This document shows positions 50,475 through 57,467 of a stretch of 64,000 nt of DNA, piece after piece (position 1 is the first letter of the stretch; every line of letters starts with the position of its first letter). Source of the stretch: DATBRV01 sp036560145 (GTDB lineage Bacteria > Myxococcota_A > UBA9160 > SMWR01); contig DATBRV010000062.1 in NCBI GenBank assembly GCA_036560145.1, positions 159,919 to 223,918 of the forward strand. Reading direction: 5' to 3'. The position numbers and the translations under genes are program-made. The notes under the pieces were generated by a model. That model saw only the letters and a list, made by a program, of their open reading frames with translations. It did not search any database and was not told where the DNA came from.

Positions 50475-53465
50475 TCAGACGAAAGAGATCTTCTTCTTGC
50501 GGGCGGGCTTCGCGGCCGGCGCCTTGCCGCGGGTCGCGGCTTTGCGCGGGGGAGGCGCGGCCACCGGCTCGTCGGTCTCCGGCTCTTCCGGCTCGGCCTC
50601 CTCCTCGTTCGCCTCGGCGATCACGTCGTCGAAGCTCTCGTTCCCGGCCTCTACCGCCTCCGGCGCGTCCGCGTCCTCGCCGATCAGGTCCTCGAAGGAT
50701 TCGAAGCCCGCCCCCGCGGCCTGCGACTCGGGCTTGGCGTTCTCGTCGGTCCGCTCCAGCCACTCCTCGACGTCGCAGAAGCCAGGATCGACGGCCGCTA
50801 CGGCTTCGAACGCGGCGCGCGCTCGGACCCGGTCCCCGAGCGCGTCGAAGGCGCGGCCGAGCTCGAAGCGCACCGCCAGCTGCTGCTCGGGCGTCGAGTC
50901 CGGCGCGGCGAGCGCCTGCTCGAAGAAGCGCGCGGCGTCCGAGGCGCCGCCCTGCTCGAGCGTGCACAGGCCCAGCATGTGGAGACAATCGATCTTGCGC
51001 GCCGGGCTTCCCATCGCGGCGCGGAACTCCGAAACGGCGTCGCCGAGCAGCCCCATCTCGCGGTAGGCGATGCCCAGATCGTAATGGGCTTCGTGGTCGC
51101 CCTCCGAGAGCATGCGGCTCACGCCCTTCTTGAACTCGCCGAAGACCGAGGCGAAGCCGTCGTCGGCGGCGCCCGCGGCGCCTCCCGAGCTGCCGTCCTT
51201 GTCGTCGCCGAAGGCCTCGGAGAGCTCGGCGGCCAGATCGAAGCTCGCCTCCCCTTCGGCCGAGAGCGGGGCCGTGGGCGCGCTCGCCCCCTGATCTGCT
51301 GCGGTGTCGGCATCGGGATCCAGCGCATCCTGCTCGGCCTCGTCGTCGAGCGAGAGATCCTCTTCGGGCGCCGCGGGCTCGGGCGCGACCGCGACGGGCG
51401 CCGCCACCTCGTCGGTCGAGTCCTCGGCGGCGGCCGACTCGACGGCCGGCTCGTCGTCGATCTCGATCTCGAGATCGCTTCCCGAATCGGCGGCGCTCGC
51501 GACCGAAGCGGCCGGCTCGCCGGCGATGTCGTCGCTCCAATCCGCCAGGTCCCGGCCGATCTCGCTGCTGTCGGAGGCGGAGGCGGCTTCGTCGGCCTCG
51601 GGCTCGGCGGCCGCGGCCGGGTGGCCCCCGCTGGTCGAGCCTGGGTCGGAGCCCTGCGCGGCGGCGATCTCGCCCATGCGCACCAGCGCGAGCGGGTGGT
51701 TCGGCGCGAGCGCCAGCACGCGCTGGTAGATCGCCTCGGCCTCGCCGTGCAGCCCCTGCTGGAAGTAGAAGTCCGCCTCCTCGAGGTCCTCGCTGATCTG
51801 CTGGGAGGCCGAGGCGCTGTCGCCGGGGGCGGGCGACTTCGGCGCGGCGGGCTCGGCCTTCTCGCGGACGGCGACGGGCCGCGCCGAGTGTTCCGTCTCG
51901 GCGGCCGGATCCGGCTCGTCCGCGTCCACCTCGATCTCGATGTCGCCGAGGTCGAACTCCTGCTCTCCGCTCTCTTCGGCTTCCTCGTCGGCGGGCGCTT
52001 CCGCGGCCGCGGGGGCGAGCAGCTCCTCGTCGGGCTCGACCAGCTCGATCTCGGGCTCCGGGGCCTCGGCTCCCGCCGGCAGCCAACCGGCGACCTCCGC
52101 GCCGGCCTGGTCGTCGAGCGCGCTGATGCGGTCGCGCAGCACGGCGAGCGCAGTGAGATCCGACTCCTCGCGCGCCAGCTCGGCCGCGCGCAGCCAGGCC
52201 TCCACCGCCTCCTGCGGCTCGCGGGCATCGGCATGCGCATCGCCCAGCTTTTCGAGCGCCGCGCGGTGACGCGGGTTCTGCACCAGGATCGCGTGCAGGT
52301 TCTCGATCGCCTGCGCGCGCTTGCCGTAGCGCAGATAGACGCTCGCCTCCGCGAAGAGCTGCTCGGTGTCGCCGGTGGGCCCAGACTCGGCGGCTTCGGC
52401 GCGCCGGACGCCGCCGCGCGGAACCAGCACCGTCTCCTCGGCCACGCTGCGGGCCGGGCCCTTCACCGGGGGCGCCGGCTCCGCGGATTCCTCGAGCAGG
52501 TCCTCGCTGAAGCCGTCGTCGAGGAACTCCTCGTCGATCAGCGACTTCTCGTCGGCGGGCGCCGACTCGTCGGCGAGCAGCACCTCCTGCTGCATGGTGT
52601 CGGCGAGCGCATCGGGCGGGACGAAACGCTGGAGGATCTGACGCGCGTTCTCCTCGTCGCCGCGCCGGCGGTAGAGATCGGCGAGGCGGCGGTAGATGTC
52701 GACGAGCGCGTCCTCGCGCTTCTGGGCGCGGTACACGTCGGCGAGCAGCTCGTAGTTCTCGGTGCCCTCGGGACCGGCGTCGAGCAGGCGCTTGGCGTAC
52801 GGCTCGGCGCGCTCGCCGAGGCCGCGCGCGAGCAGGTTCTGGGCCAGCAGCCGCACCGTCGCCGGCCGGTTCGGATCGAGCTCGAGGATGCGCTCGAGCA
52901 CGGTGCCCACCGCCTCGATCACGCCCTGGCGCTGGAGCTCGGCGGCGACCTGCTCGTATTCGTCGATCGCCTCCGCGAAGAGCTTCTCCTGGCGCAGCAG
53001 GTCGGCGACCTTCAGCCGGCTCCCGGTGTTGGTCGGGTCGAGCGTCGCCATCTTGCGGAGCAGCTCGAGCGCCTCGCGCTTCTTCCCCTGGCGGTGGTAG
53101 CCATCCGCTGCCGTCTGGAGGGCGGCGATCGCCTCGGCGGTCAGGCCCATCCGCTGGTAGAGCTCGGCGAGGGGCACGAAGGAGTCGAAGCTCTCGGGGG
53201 CGAGGTTCTGGATCTGCTTGAAGACGGCGACCGCGCGGGCGTCGAAGCCTTCCTTGGTGTACTGGTCGGCAACCTTGGTGTAGGCCGAGATCGCCTCGTC
53301 CACCTGGCCCCAACGCCGATAGGCGTCGCCGATCTCGAGGCGCAGCTTGGCGTCCTTGGGATCGAGGCGGAGCAGCTGCTCGTATTCCTTGAGCGCCCGG
53401 TCCTTCGCGCCCTTTTGGGCGTACTTCCGGGCCGCCTCCAGGATCTTGCGCTTGTTCGCAGCCAA
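50475..53465 (-). CDS. Large TPR-repeat protein with acidic low-complexity middle
   Basis: A 996-residue protein starting at the TTG at 53465 (AGAGG upstream). The N-terminal third has several TPR units (ALKEYEQLLRLDPKDAKLRLEIGDAYRRWG; AIDEYEQVAAELQRQG). The middle is very acidic and Ala-rich (DEEAEESGEQEFDLGDIEIEV and similar), likely disordered. More TPR units follow near 800-920 (DLGIAYREMGLLGDAVSEF; ALDAFEAVAAVDP-like), and the C-terminus is basic (ARKKKISFV). No signal peptide is seen, so it is cytosolic or at the inner membrane. Similar long TPR proteins accompany motility and pilus systems in Myxococcota, but this is inference. It forms an operon with the ExeA-like gene. Confidence 0.75.
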   Translation of the reverse strand: MAANKRKILEAARKYAQKGAKDRALKEYEQLLRLDPKDAKLRLEIGDAYRRWGQVDEAISAYTKVADQYTKEGFDARAVAVFKQIQNLAPESFDSFVPLAELYQRMGLTAEAIAALQTAADGYHRQGKKREALELLRKMATLDPTNTGSRLKVADLLRQEKLFAEAIDEYEQVAAELQRQGVIEAVGTVLERILELDPNRPATVRLLAQNLLARGLGERAEPYAKRLLDAGPEGTENYELLADVYRAQKREDALVDIYRRLADLYRRRGDEENARQILQRFVPPDALADTMQQEVLLADESAPADEKSLIDEEFLDDGFSEDLLEESAEPAPPVKGPARSVAEETVLVPRGGVRRAEAAESGPTGDTEQLFAEASVYLRYGKRAQAIENLHAILVQNPRHRAALEKLGDAHADAREPQEAVEAWLRAAELAREESDLTALAVLRDRISALDDQAGAEVAGWLPAGAEAPEPEIELVEPDEELLAPAAAEAPADEEAEESGEQEFDLGDIEIEVDADEPDPAAETEHSARPVAVREKAEPAAPKSPAPGDSASASQQISEDLEEADFYFQQGLHGEAEAIYQRVLALAPNHPLALVRMGEIAAAQGSDPGSTSGGHPAAAAEPEADEAASASDSSEIGRDLADWSDDIAGEPAASVASAADSGSDLEIEIDDEPAVESAAAEDSTDEVAAPVAVAPEPAAPEEDLSLDDEAEQDALDPDADTAADQGASAPTAPLSAEGEASFDLAAELSEAFGDDKDGSSGGAAGAADDGFASVFGEFKKGVSRMLSEGDHEAHYDLGIAYREMGLLGDAVSEFRAAMGSPARKIDCLHMLGLCTLEQGGASDAARFFEQALAAPDSTPEQQLAVRFELGRAFDALGDRVRARAAFEAVAAVDPGFCDVEEWLERTDENAKPESQAAGAGFESFEDLIGEDADAPEAVEAGNESFDDVIAEANEEEAEPEEPETDEPVAAPPPRKAATRGKAPAAKPARKKKISFV

Positions 53466-53493
53466 CCGGCGCCTCTAGGCATGGCAAGTGATG

Positions 53494-53506
53494 GGGGTAA
53501 TACCCC
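53494..53506. promoter_or_regulatory. 13-bp perfect dyad upstream of the large TPR gene
   Basis: GGGGTA and TACCCC arms flank one central base in the 52-base gap before the TPR gene start. It lies in an AT-richer pocket and could be a small operator or part of a hairpin. No full promoter is recognised around it. Confidence 0.3.
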
Positions 53507-53517
53507 TGCGCATGTAG

Positions 53518-54315
53518 TTATCGGCCGGCGACGGGGTCTCTTGAGAATCCCCAGGGGACGGGCTCGACGACCGCTTCGAGGTAGCCCGAGGTGAGAACAC
53601 GAGCCTGGGTGAGCTCGTCCGCGTCGAGCGTCGCGGGCTCGAAGGCCGCCGGGAGGACGGCGGCGAACGCCGCGGCGCAGGCCGCGCGGACGCTCCCCTC
53701 GCCGAGCGCGAAGCCGAGCTCCGCGAGGCTGGTGGCGCCCTCTGGATCGAGGCCGGCCGCCCGGCGCGCGGCCGGCGGATCGGGCCGCAGGCGCAGCGAG
53801 CCGTGTTGGAGCACCCCGCCCCCGGCGCGGCGCTGGGCGCTCCCGGCCAGCTTGCGGCCGCTCGCGCAGATCTCCTCGGCCGCCGGCGCCTGGAAGCAGT
53901 CGAAGGGCCCCTGCCCCGCGCTCGCGCGGGCCGGACCCGCGCGCTCCACCTCGACGCCGAGGGCCGTCAGCCCTTCCCGCAGCGCTTCGCCGATCCGGGC
54001 GTAGGTCGCATGCAGGCCCGCGGGCAGCGCGCTGGCGGGCGCTGTCACCGAGTAGGTCAGATCCCCGCCGTGCAGCACGGCGCGGCCGCCGGTGGCGCGG
54101 CGCACGATTCCGACCCCGGCCTCGCGGCAGGCGACCCGGTGCGCCGCATCCAAGAACTGGGCGAAGCCCAGCGAGAGCCACACTCCATCCCAGCTGTAGA
54201 AGCGCAGCGTGGGCGGAGCACCGCGCTGCGCCGAGCGCAGCAGCGTCTCGTCCACGGCCATGTTCCAGGGACCGGAGCCCGGGCCGTCGAGCAGCAGGCG
54301 CCAGCGCGCGGCCAC
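53518..54315 (-). CDS. Lipoate/octanoate transferase family protein (LipM-like)
   Basis: A 265-residue protein of the biotin/lipoate ligase fold, starting at a GTG. GPWNMAVDETLLRSA opens it; the acyl-binding loop is VRRATGGRAVLHGGDLTYS. DCFQAPAAEEICASGRKLAGSAQ carries both the Lys of the lipoate-ligase motif (GRKLAGSAQ) and a Cys in the place used by LipM-type octanoyltransferases. It should move octanoyl from acyl carrier protein to lipoyl domains, or ligate lipoate. The Cys favours transferase over ATP-dependent ligase. It follows aroQ by seven bases and so belongs to the aro transcription block. Confidence 0.8.
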   Translation of the reverse strand: MAARWRLLLDGPGSGPWNMAVDETLLRSAQRGAPPTLRFYSWDGVWLSLGFAQFLDAAHRVACREAGVGIVRRATGGRAVLHGGDLTYSVTAPASALPAGLHATYARIGEALREGLTALGVEVERAGPARASAGQGPFDCFQAPAAEEICASGRKLAGSAQRRAGGGVLQHGSLRLRPDPPAARRAAGLDPEGATSLAELGFALGEGSVRAACAAAFAAVLPAAFEPATLDADELTQARVLTSGYLEAVVEPVPWGFSRDPVAGR

Positions 54316-54322
54316 TCGCGGC

Positions 54323-54775
54323 CTAGCGCTCGAGGTGCTCGAGCAGCGCGTGCAGCGCCAGGCGGTAGCCCAGCGCTCCGAAGCCGCAGATCACGCCCAC
54401 CGCGATTCCCGACACGAAGGAGTGCTCGCGGAACTCCTCGCGTGCGAAGATGTTGGAGAGGTGGACCTCGACCACGGGCAGCCCGGTGGCCGAGAGCGCG
54501 TCGCGCAGCGACACACTCGTGTGGGTGAGGCCGCCGGGGTTGATCAGGATCCCGTCCGCCCAGCTGAGCGATTCGTGGATCCGGTCGATCAGCGCGCCCT
54601 CGTGGTTGGACTGGAAGCACTCGACCTCGGCGCTCCACTCCTTGGCGGCCGTGGCGAGCCCCTCGTTGATCTCTTCGAGCGTGGTGGTCCCGTAGGTCTC
54701 GGGCTCCCGGCTGCCGAGCAGGTTCAGGTTGGGGCCGTGCACCACGAGGATGCGCCGCAGCTCGGGGGGAGGCAT
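54323..54775 (-). CDS. aroQ: Type II 3-dehydroquinate dehydratase
   Basis: A 150-residue enzyme with all type II features. RILVVHGPNLNLLGSREPETYG holds the catalytic Tyr of the lid, QSNHEGALIDRIH the second motif, ILINPGGLTHTSVSLRDAL the substrate site, and VEVHLSNIFAREEFREHSF the catalytic His. It dehydrates 3-dehydroquinate to 3-dehydroshikimate in the shikimate pathway. Length is normal. It starts four bases after the stop of the Roadblock gene and is in one block with aroK and aroB, giving three shikimate steps in a row. Confidence 0.95.
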   Translation of the reverse strand: MPPPELRRILVVHGPNLNLLGSREPETYGTTTLEEINEGLATAAKEWSAEVECFQSNHEGALIDRIHESLSWADGILINPGGLTHTSVSLRDALSATGLPVVEVHLSNIFAREEFREHSFVSGIAVGVICGFGALGYRLALHALLEHLER

Positions 54776-54779
54776 GGGC

Positions 54780-55154
54780 TCAGAACTCCTGACGGATCGC
54801 GGTCAGCTGCTTGCGCATGAGATAGCGCGCCTTCCCGAGGTTGCCATCCGGGGCGAGGATCACCACCAGGAACGTCTCGGTATCGACGCTCCGGAAGATC
54901 AACGTGAAGCGGGCCAGCACGATCACCGTCTCGTGCACGGCGCCCGCCGACATCGAATCGGAAGCCTTGCGGATCTCGTCGAGGATGCGGCCGAACTCGA
55001 CCCCGGCGTTGCCGATCTCCTCGCCGAGGCCTCCGTCCCAGGCGTCCTCGGCGATCACTTCCTCGATCGGGACGCCGTCGTTGCCCATCAGCGCGGCGCC
55101 GATCGCGCCTCCGCAGCCGTCGACGATCTCGTGAAGCATGGCCGCGAAGCTCAT
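54780..55154 (-). CDS. Roadblock/LC7 (MglB-like) protein
   Basis: A 124-residue protein from the ATG at 55154, one base after the stop of the TPR gene. The Roadblock/LC7 fold is suggested by MLHEIVDGCGGAIGAALMGNDGVPIEEV and ILDEIRKASDSM, then a strand pair (FTLIFRSVDTETFLVVILAPDGNLG). In bacteria MglB is the GTPase-activating partner of MglA and sets cell polarity and pilus pole choice. Here there is no MglA gene beside it, but the pilMNOPQ operon is upstream in the same block, which gives a plausible link. The sequence could also be another small Ras-regulator-like protein. Confidence 0.75.
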   Translation of the reverse strand: MSFAAMLHEIVDGCGGAIGAALMGNDGVPIEEVIAEDAWDGGLGEEIGNAGVEFGRILDEIRKASDSMSAGAVHETVIVLARFTLIFRSVDTETFLVVILAPDGNLGKARYLMRKQLTAIRQEF

Positions 55155-55155
55155 C

Positions 55156-55755
55156 TCACGCCTCCATCCGAAGGTTGGCGAGCCAGCGCTCGAGCTCGCG
55201 CAGGACGCGTCCGCGCCGATCGTTCGGAGACGCGCCCGCCGCGCCATCCCGCGAGCGCTCGAGCCGGCTGCGGATGCGCTCGGCGCCGGCGCGGTCGCCC
55301 TGGCGCTCGAGCAGCTCGGCCATCGTGCGCGTCGCGAAGACCGATTCGCCCGCAGCGGTCGGCGAGATCTCGTCCGCGGGCCCGAGCTCGGCCTCGCGCA
55401 GCGCCTGCTCGGCCACGCGATCGGCGTCCATCAGCTGCTCGGCCTCGGGCTCGGCCTGCTCGAAGGCGGATTCCAGCTCCTGCTCGGAGAGCTCGGCCGG
55501 AAGCTCCGACACCGCCGAGAGCGCCCGCTCGAGCTCTTCGCGCGCGGCGTCCGTGCGGCGCTGGTCGAGCAACGCGAGCGCGAGCGCCACGCGCAGCCGG
55601 GGCGAACGGGGATCCTGCTCGAGCCCGCCCCGCGCGAGGCGCTCCGCTTCCGCGGGCCGGCCCGCGCGGCGCTGCGCCTCGGCGAGCGCCGTGGTGTCGG
55701 CGGCCGCGCGCGCTTCCAGCCGCGAGATGGGCGTCTGCTCGGAACGCAGCGTCAC
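55156..55755 (-). CDS. TPR-like helical protein
   Basis: A 199-residue protein with a GTG start overlapping the aroB stop as GTGA. The first half has TPR-like helices (AQRRAGRPAEAERLARGGLEQDP, then RVALALALLDQRRTDAAREE). The middle is acidic (EQAEPEAEQLMDADRV). The end has another helix pair (MAELLERQGDRAGAERIRSRLE). No signal peptide or enzyme motif is present. With the Roadblock gene one base away, the two may form a complex, comparable to TPR-Roadblock partner pairs in polarity control; this is inference from context. Confidence 0.65.
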   Translation of the reverse strand: MTLRSEQTPISRLEARAAADTTALAEAQRRAGRPAEAERLARGGLEQDPRSPRLRVALALALLDQRRTDAAREELERALSAVSELPAELSEQELESAFEQAEPEAEQLMDADRVAEQALREAELGPADEISPTAAGESVFATRTMAELLERQGDRAGAERIRSRLERSRDGAAGASPNDRRGRVLRELERWLANLRMEA

Positions 55756-56873
55756 GGCTTCAAACCTTTCTGGGATCGCCGCCGGCCGGAAGCTCCCGGC
55801 AGGATCTCGGCAGCGGTCAGCGGGACCGATTCGGCCCGGCCGATCCCCCGCAGCACAATGTAATGGATGCGGGCGTCCCGCCTCTTCTTATCGACCTTCA
55901 GCGCCCGGAGATAAGCGCTCCGGGGCCGGGCCGGGAGCTCGGTCGGGAGCCCAAGCCGCTTCAGGAGGGCGCACAGCCGCGCCGCCGTGCCGGCCGGGGC
56001 GCAGCCGAGCTGCTCCGAGCGGCGCGCCGCGTAGGCCATCCCCATGCTCACCGCCTCGCCGTGCAGGACCTTGCGGTAGCCCGTCAGCGCCTCGACCGCG
56101 TGGGCCAGGGTGTGCCCGAAGTTCAGCAGGATCCGGAGGCCCTGCTCGCGCTCGTCCCGGCTCACCACCTCGGCCTTGATCGCGCAGGCCCGCTCGAGCG
56201 CCGGCAGCAGCGCCGCCTGGTCGAGCGCGAGCAGGCGCTCCGCATCGCGCTCCAGATCGGCGAAGAAGCCGGCGTCGCGGATGGCGGCGGCCTTGACCAC
56301 CTCGGCCAGCCCAGCCGCGCGCTCACGCGCCGGCAGCGAGCGCAGGGTGGCCACGTCGATCCAGACCAGGCGCGGCTGGTGGAAGGCGCCCACCAGGTTC
56401 TTGCCCTGCGGCAGGTTGACCGCGACCTTGCCGCCGATGCTGGCATCCACCATCGAAAGGATCGTGGTGGGCACCTGTACGAAGGGGACGCCGCGCAGGT
56501 AGGTGGCTGCGGCGAAGCCGGCCAGGTCGCCCACCGCGCCGCCCCCGAGCGCCACCACCACGCTGCCGCGATCGGCCCTGCAGGCGAGCAGCTGCTCGTA
56601 GAGCCGGGCGGCCTGGCGCAGCGTCTTGGCGGCGTCGCCGTCGGGAACCTCGATCCGGCTGGTGCGCAGCCCGGCCTGGCGCAGCGAGCGCAGGAGCGTC
56701 CCGGCGTAACGCCGGCCGACGCCGGGAACTGTCACCACGGCGGCGTGGGTCGCCTTGCTGTGTCGCGCGATGGCGTCGCCGGCCCCCGCCAGCGTCCCCG
56801 CGCCCAGATGGATCGGATAGCTGCGCTCGCCGAGATGAACCTCGACCAGGCGCGCCCGCGGCGCGGACGTCAT
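55752..56873 (-). CDS. aroB: 3-dehydroquinate synthase
   Basis: A 373-residue enzyme. NAD-binding and active-site motifs are all visible: VVALGGGAVGDLAGFAAATYLRG, VPTTILSMVDASIGGKVAVN, KNLVGAFHQP, LAEVVKAAAIRD and LLNFGHTLAHAVEAL, which includes the zinc-binding His. It turns DAHP into 3-dehydroquinate, the second shikimate step. Its ATG overlaps the aroK stop as ATGA, so translation is coupled. The C-terminal 20 residues (EILPGASGRRRSQKGLKP) are a basic tail with no known role. Confidence 0.95.
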   Translation of the reverse strand: MTSAPRARLVEVHLGERSYPIHLGAGTLAGAGDAIARHSKATHAAVVTVPGVGRRYAGTLLRSLRQAGLRTSRIEVPDGDAAKTLRQAARLYEQLLACRADRGSVVVALGGGAVGDLAGFAAATYLRGVPFVQVPTTILSMVDASIGGKVAVNLPQGKNLVGAFHQPRLVWIDVATLRSLPARERAAGLAEVVKAAAIRDAGFFADLERDAERLLALDQAALLPALERACAIKAEVVSRDEREQGLRILLNFGHTLAHAVEALTGYRKVLHGEAVSMGMAYAARRSEQLGCAPAGTAARLCALLKRLGLPTELPARPRSAYLRALKVDKKRRDARIHYIVLRGIGRAESVPLTAAEILPGASGRRRSQKGLKP

Positions 56874-57397
56874 CTCGCCTCCCGCCCGATCCGCTCGGCC
56901 AGCTGCTCGACCACCGCGGCCGGCGCCAGATCGTCGGTGTCGATCACGATCGACGCGGATTCATAGGCTTCCCGCCGCCGTGCGAGCAGCTCCTCCAGCC
57001 GGAGCGCCCGCCCGGCCGGCGAGAGCCGCCGAAGCAGGGGCCGGCTGTCCGGATCGCCCACGCGGGCGAGCAGCGTCTCCGGACGCGCCCGCAGGTAGAC
57101 CACGGTCCCCGTCTCCGCGAGGCGCTCGCGCACGCCCGGCGGCTCGATCGCTCCGCCGCCCAGCGCCACCACCGCGGCCTCCCCGGCGCAGGCCTCGATC
57201 GCCTCGCGCTCGTAGCTGCGGAACGCCGGCTCGCCCTCGCGCTCGAAGATCTCCGCCACGCGATTTCCCACGGCGCGCTCCACCTCGGCATCCGTATCGA
57301 TGAAACGCCGACCCAGCCGGCGGGCCAGCAGGGGACCGACCGTGGATTTGCCCGAGCCCATCATCCCGACGAGCCATAGCGTCTGGATCTCGGCCAC
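56870..57397 (-). CDS. aroK: Shikimate kinase
   Basis: A 175-residue enzyme starting at a GTG. The P-loop is GMMGSGKSTVG, followed by LGRRFIDTDAEVE (shikimate-binding Asp), VVALGGGAIEPP (GGG motif) and SRPLLRR with the lid Arg. It phosphorylates shikimate with ATP. Position directly downstream of pilQ and before aroB is the same as in many Proteobacteria, where pilMNOPQ-aroKB form one locus. A strong hairpin lies between pilQ and this gene. Confidence 0.95.
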   Translation of the reverse strand: MAEIQTLWLVGMMGSGKSTVGPLLARRLGRRFIDTDAEVERAVGNRVAEIFEREGEPAFRSYEREAIEACAGEAAVVALGGGAIEPPGVRERLAETGTVVYLRARPETLLARVGDPDSRPLLRRLSPAGRALRLEELLARRREAYESASIVIDTDDLAPAAVVEQLAERIGREAR

Positions 57398-57415
57398 GCG
57401 CGGCAGTATAGGCGA

Positions 57416-57441
57416 CGCGGGGGAGCCCGAGCTCCCCCGCG
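57416..57441 (-). terminator. Hairpin between pilQ and aroK
   Basis: A perfect 11-base stem (CGCGGGGGAGC paired with GCTCCCCCGCG) around a four-base loop, 27 bases past the pilQ stop. No T-run follows on the minus strand, so it may end or only slow pil transcription before the aro genes. Confidence 0.6.
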
Positions 57442-57467
57442 CGCCTCGACTGGACTCTGCGGAAAGA

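Noticed and set aside
48169..53487. Very long open frame on the minus strand through the TPR/ExeA region (over 1700 codons)
   Set aside because: It is a shadow frame in GC-rich coding DNA. It is full of Arg/Ala/Gly runs, and the other minus-strand frame gives clear TPR and AAA ATPase proteins.
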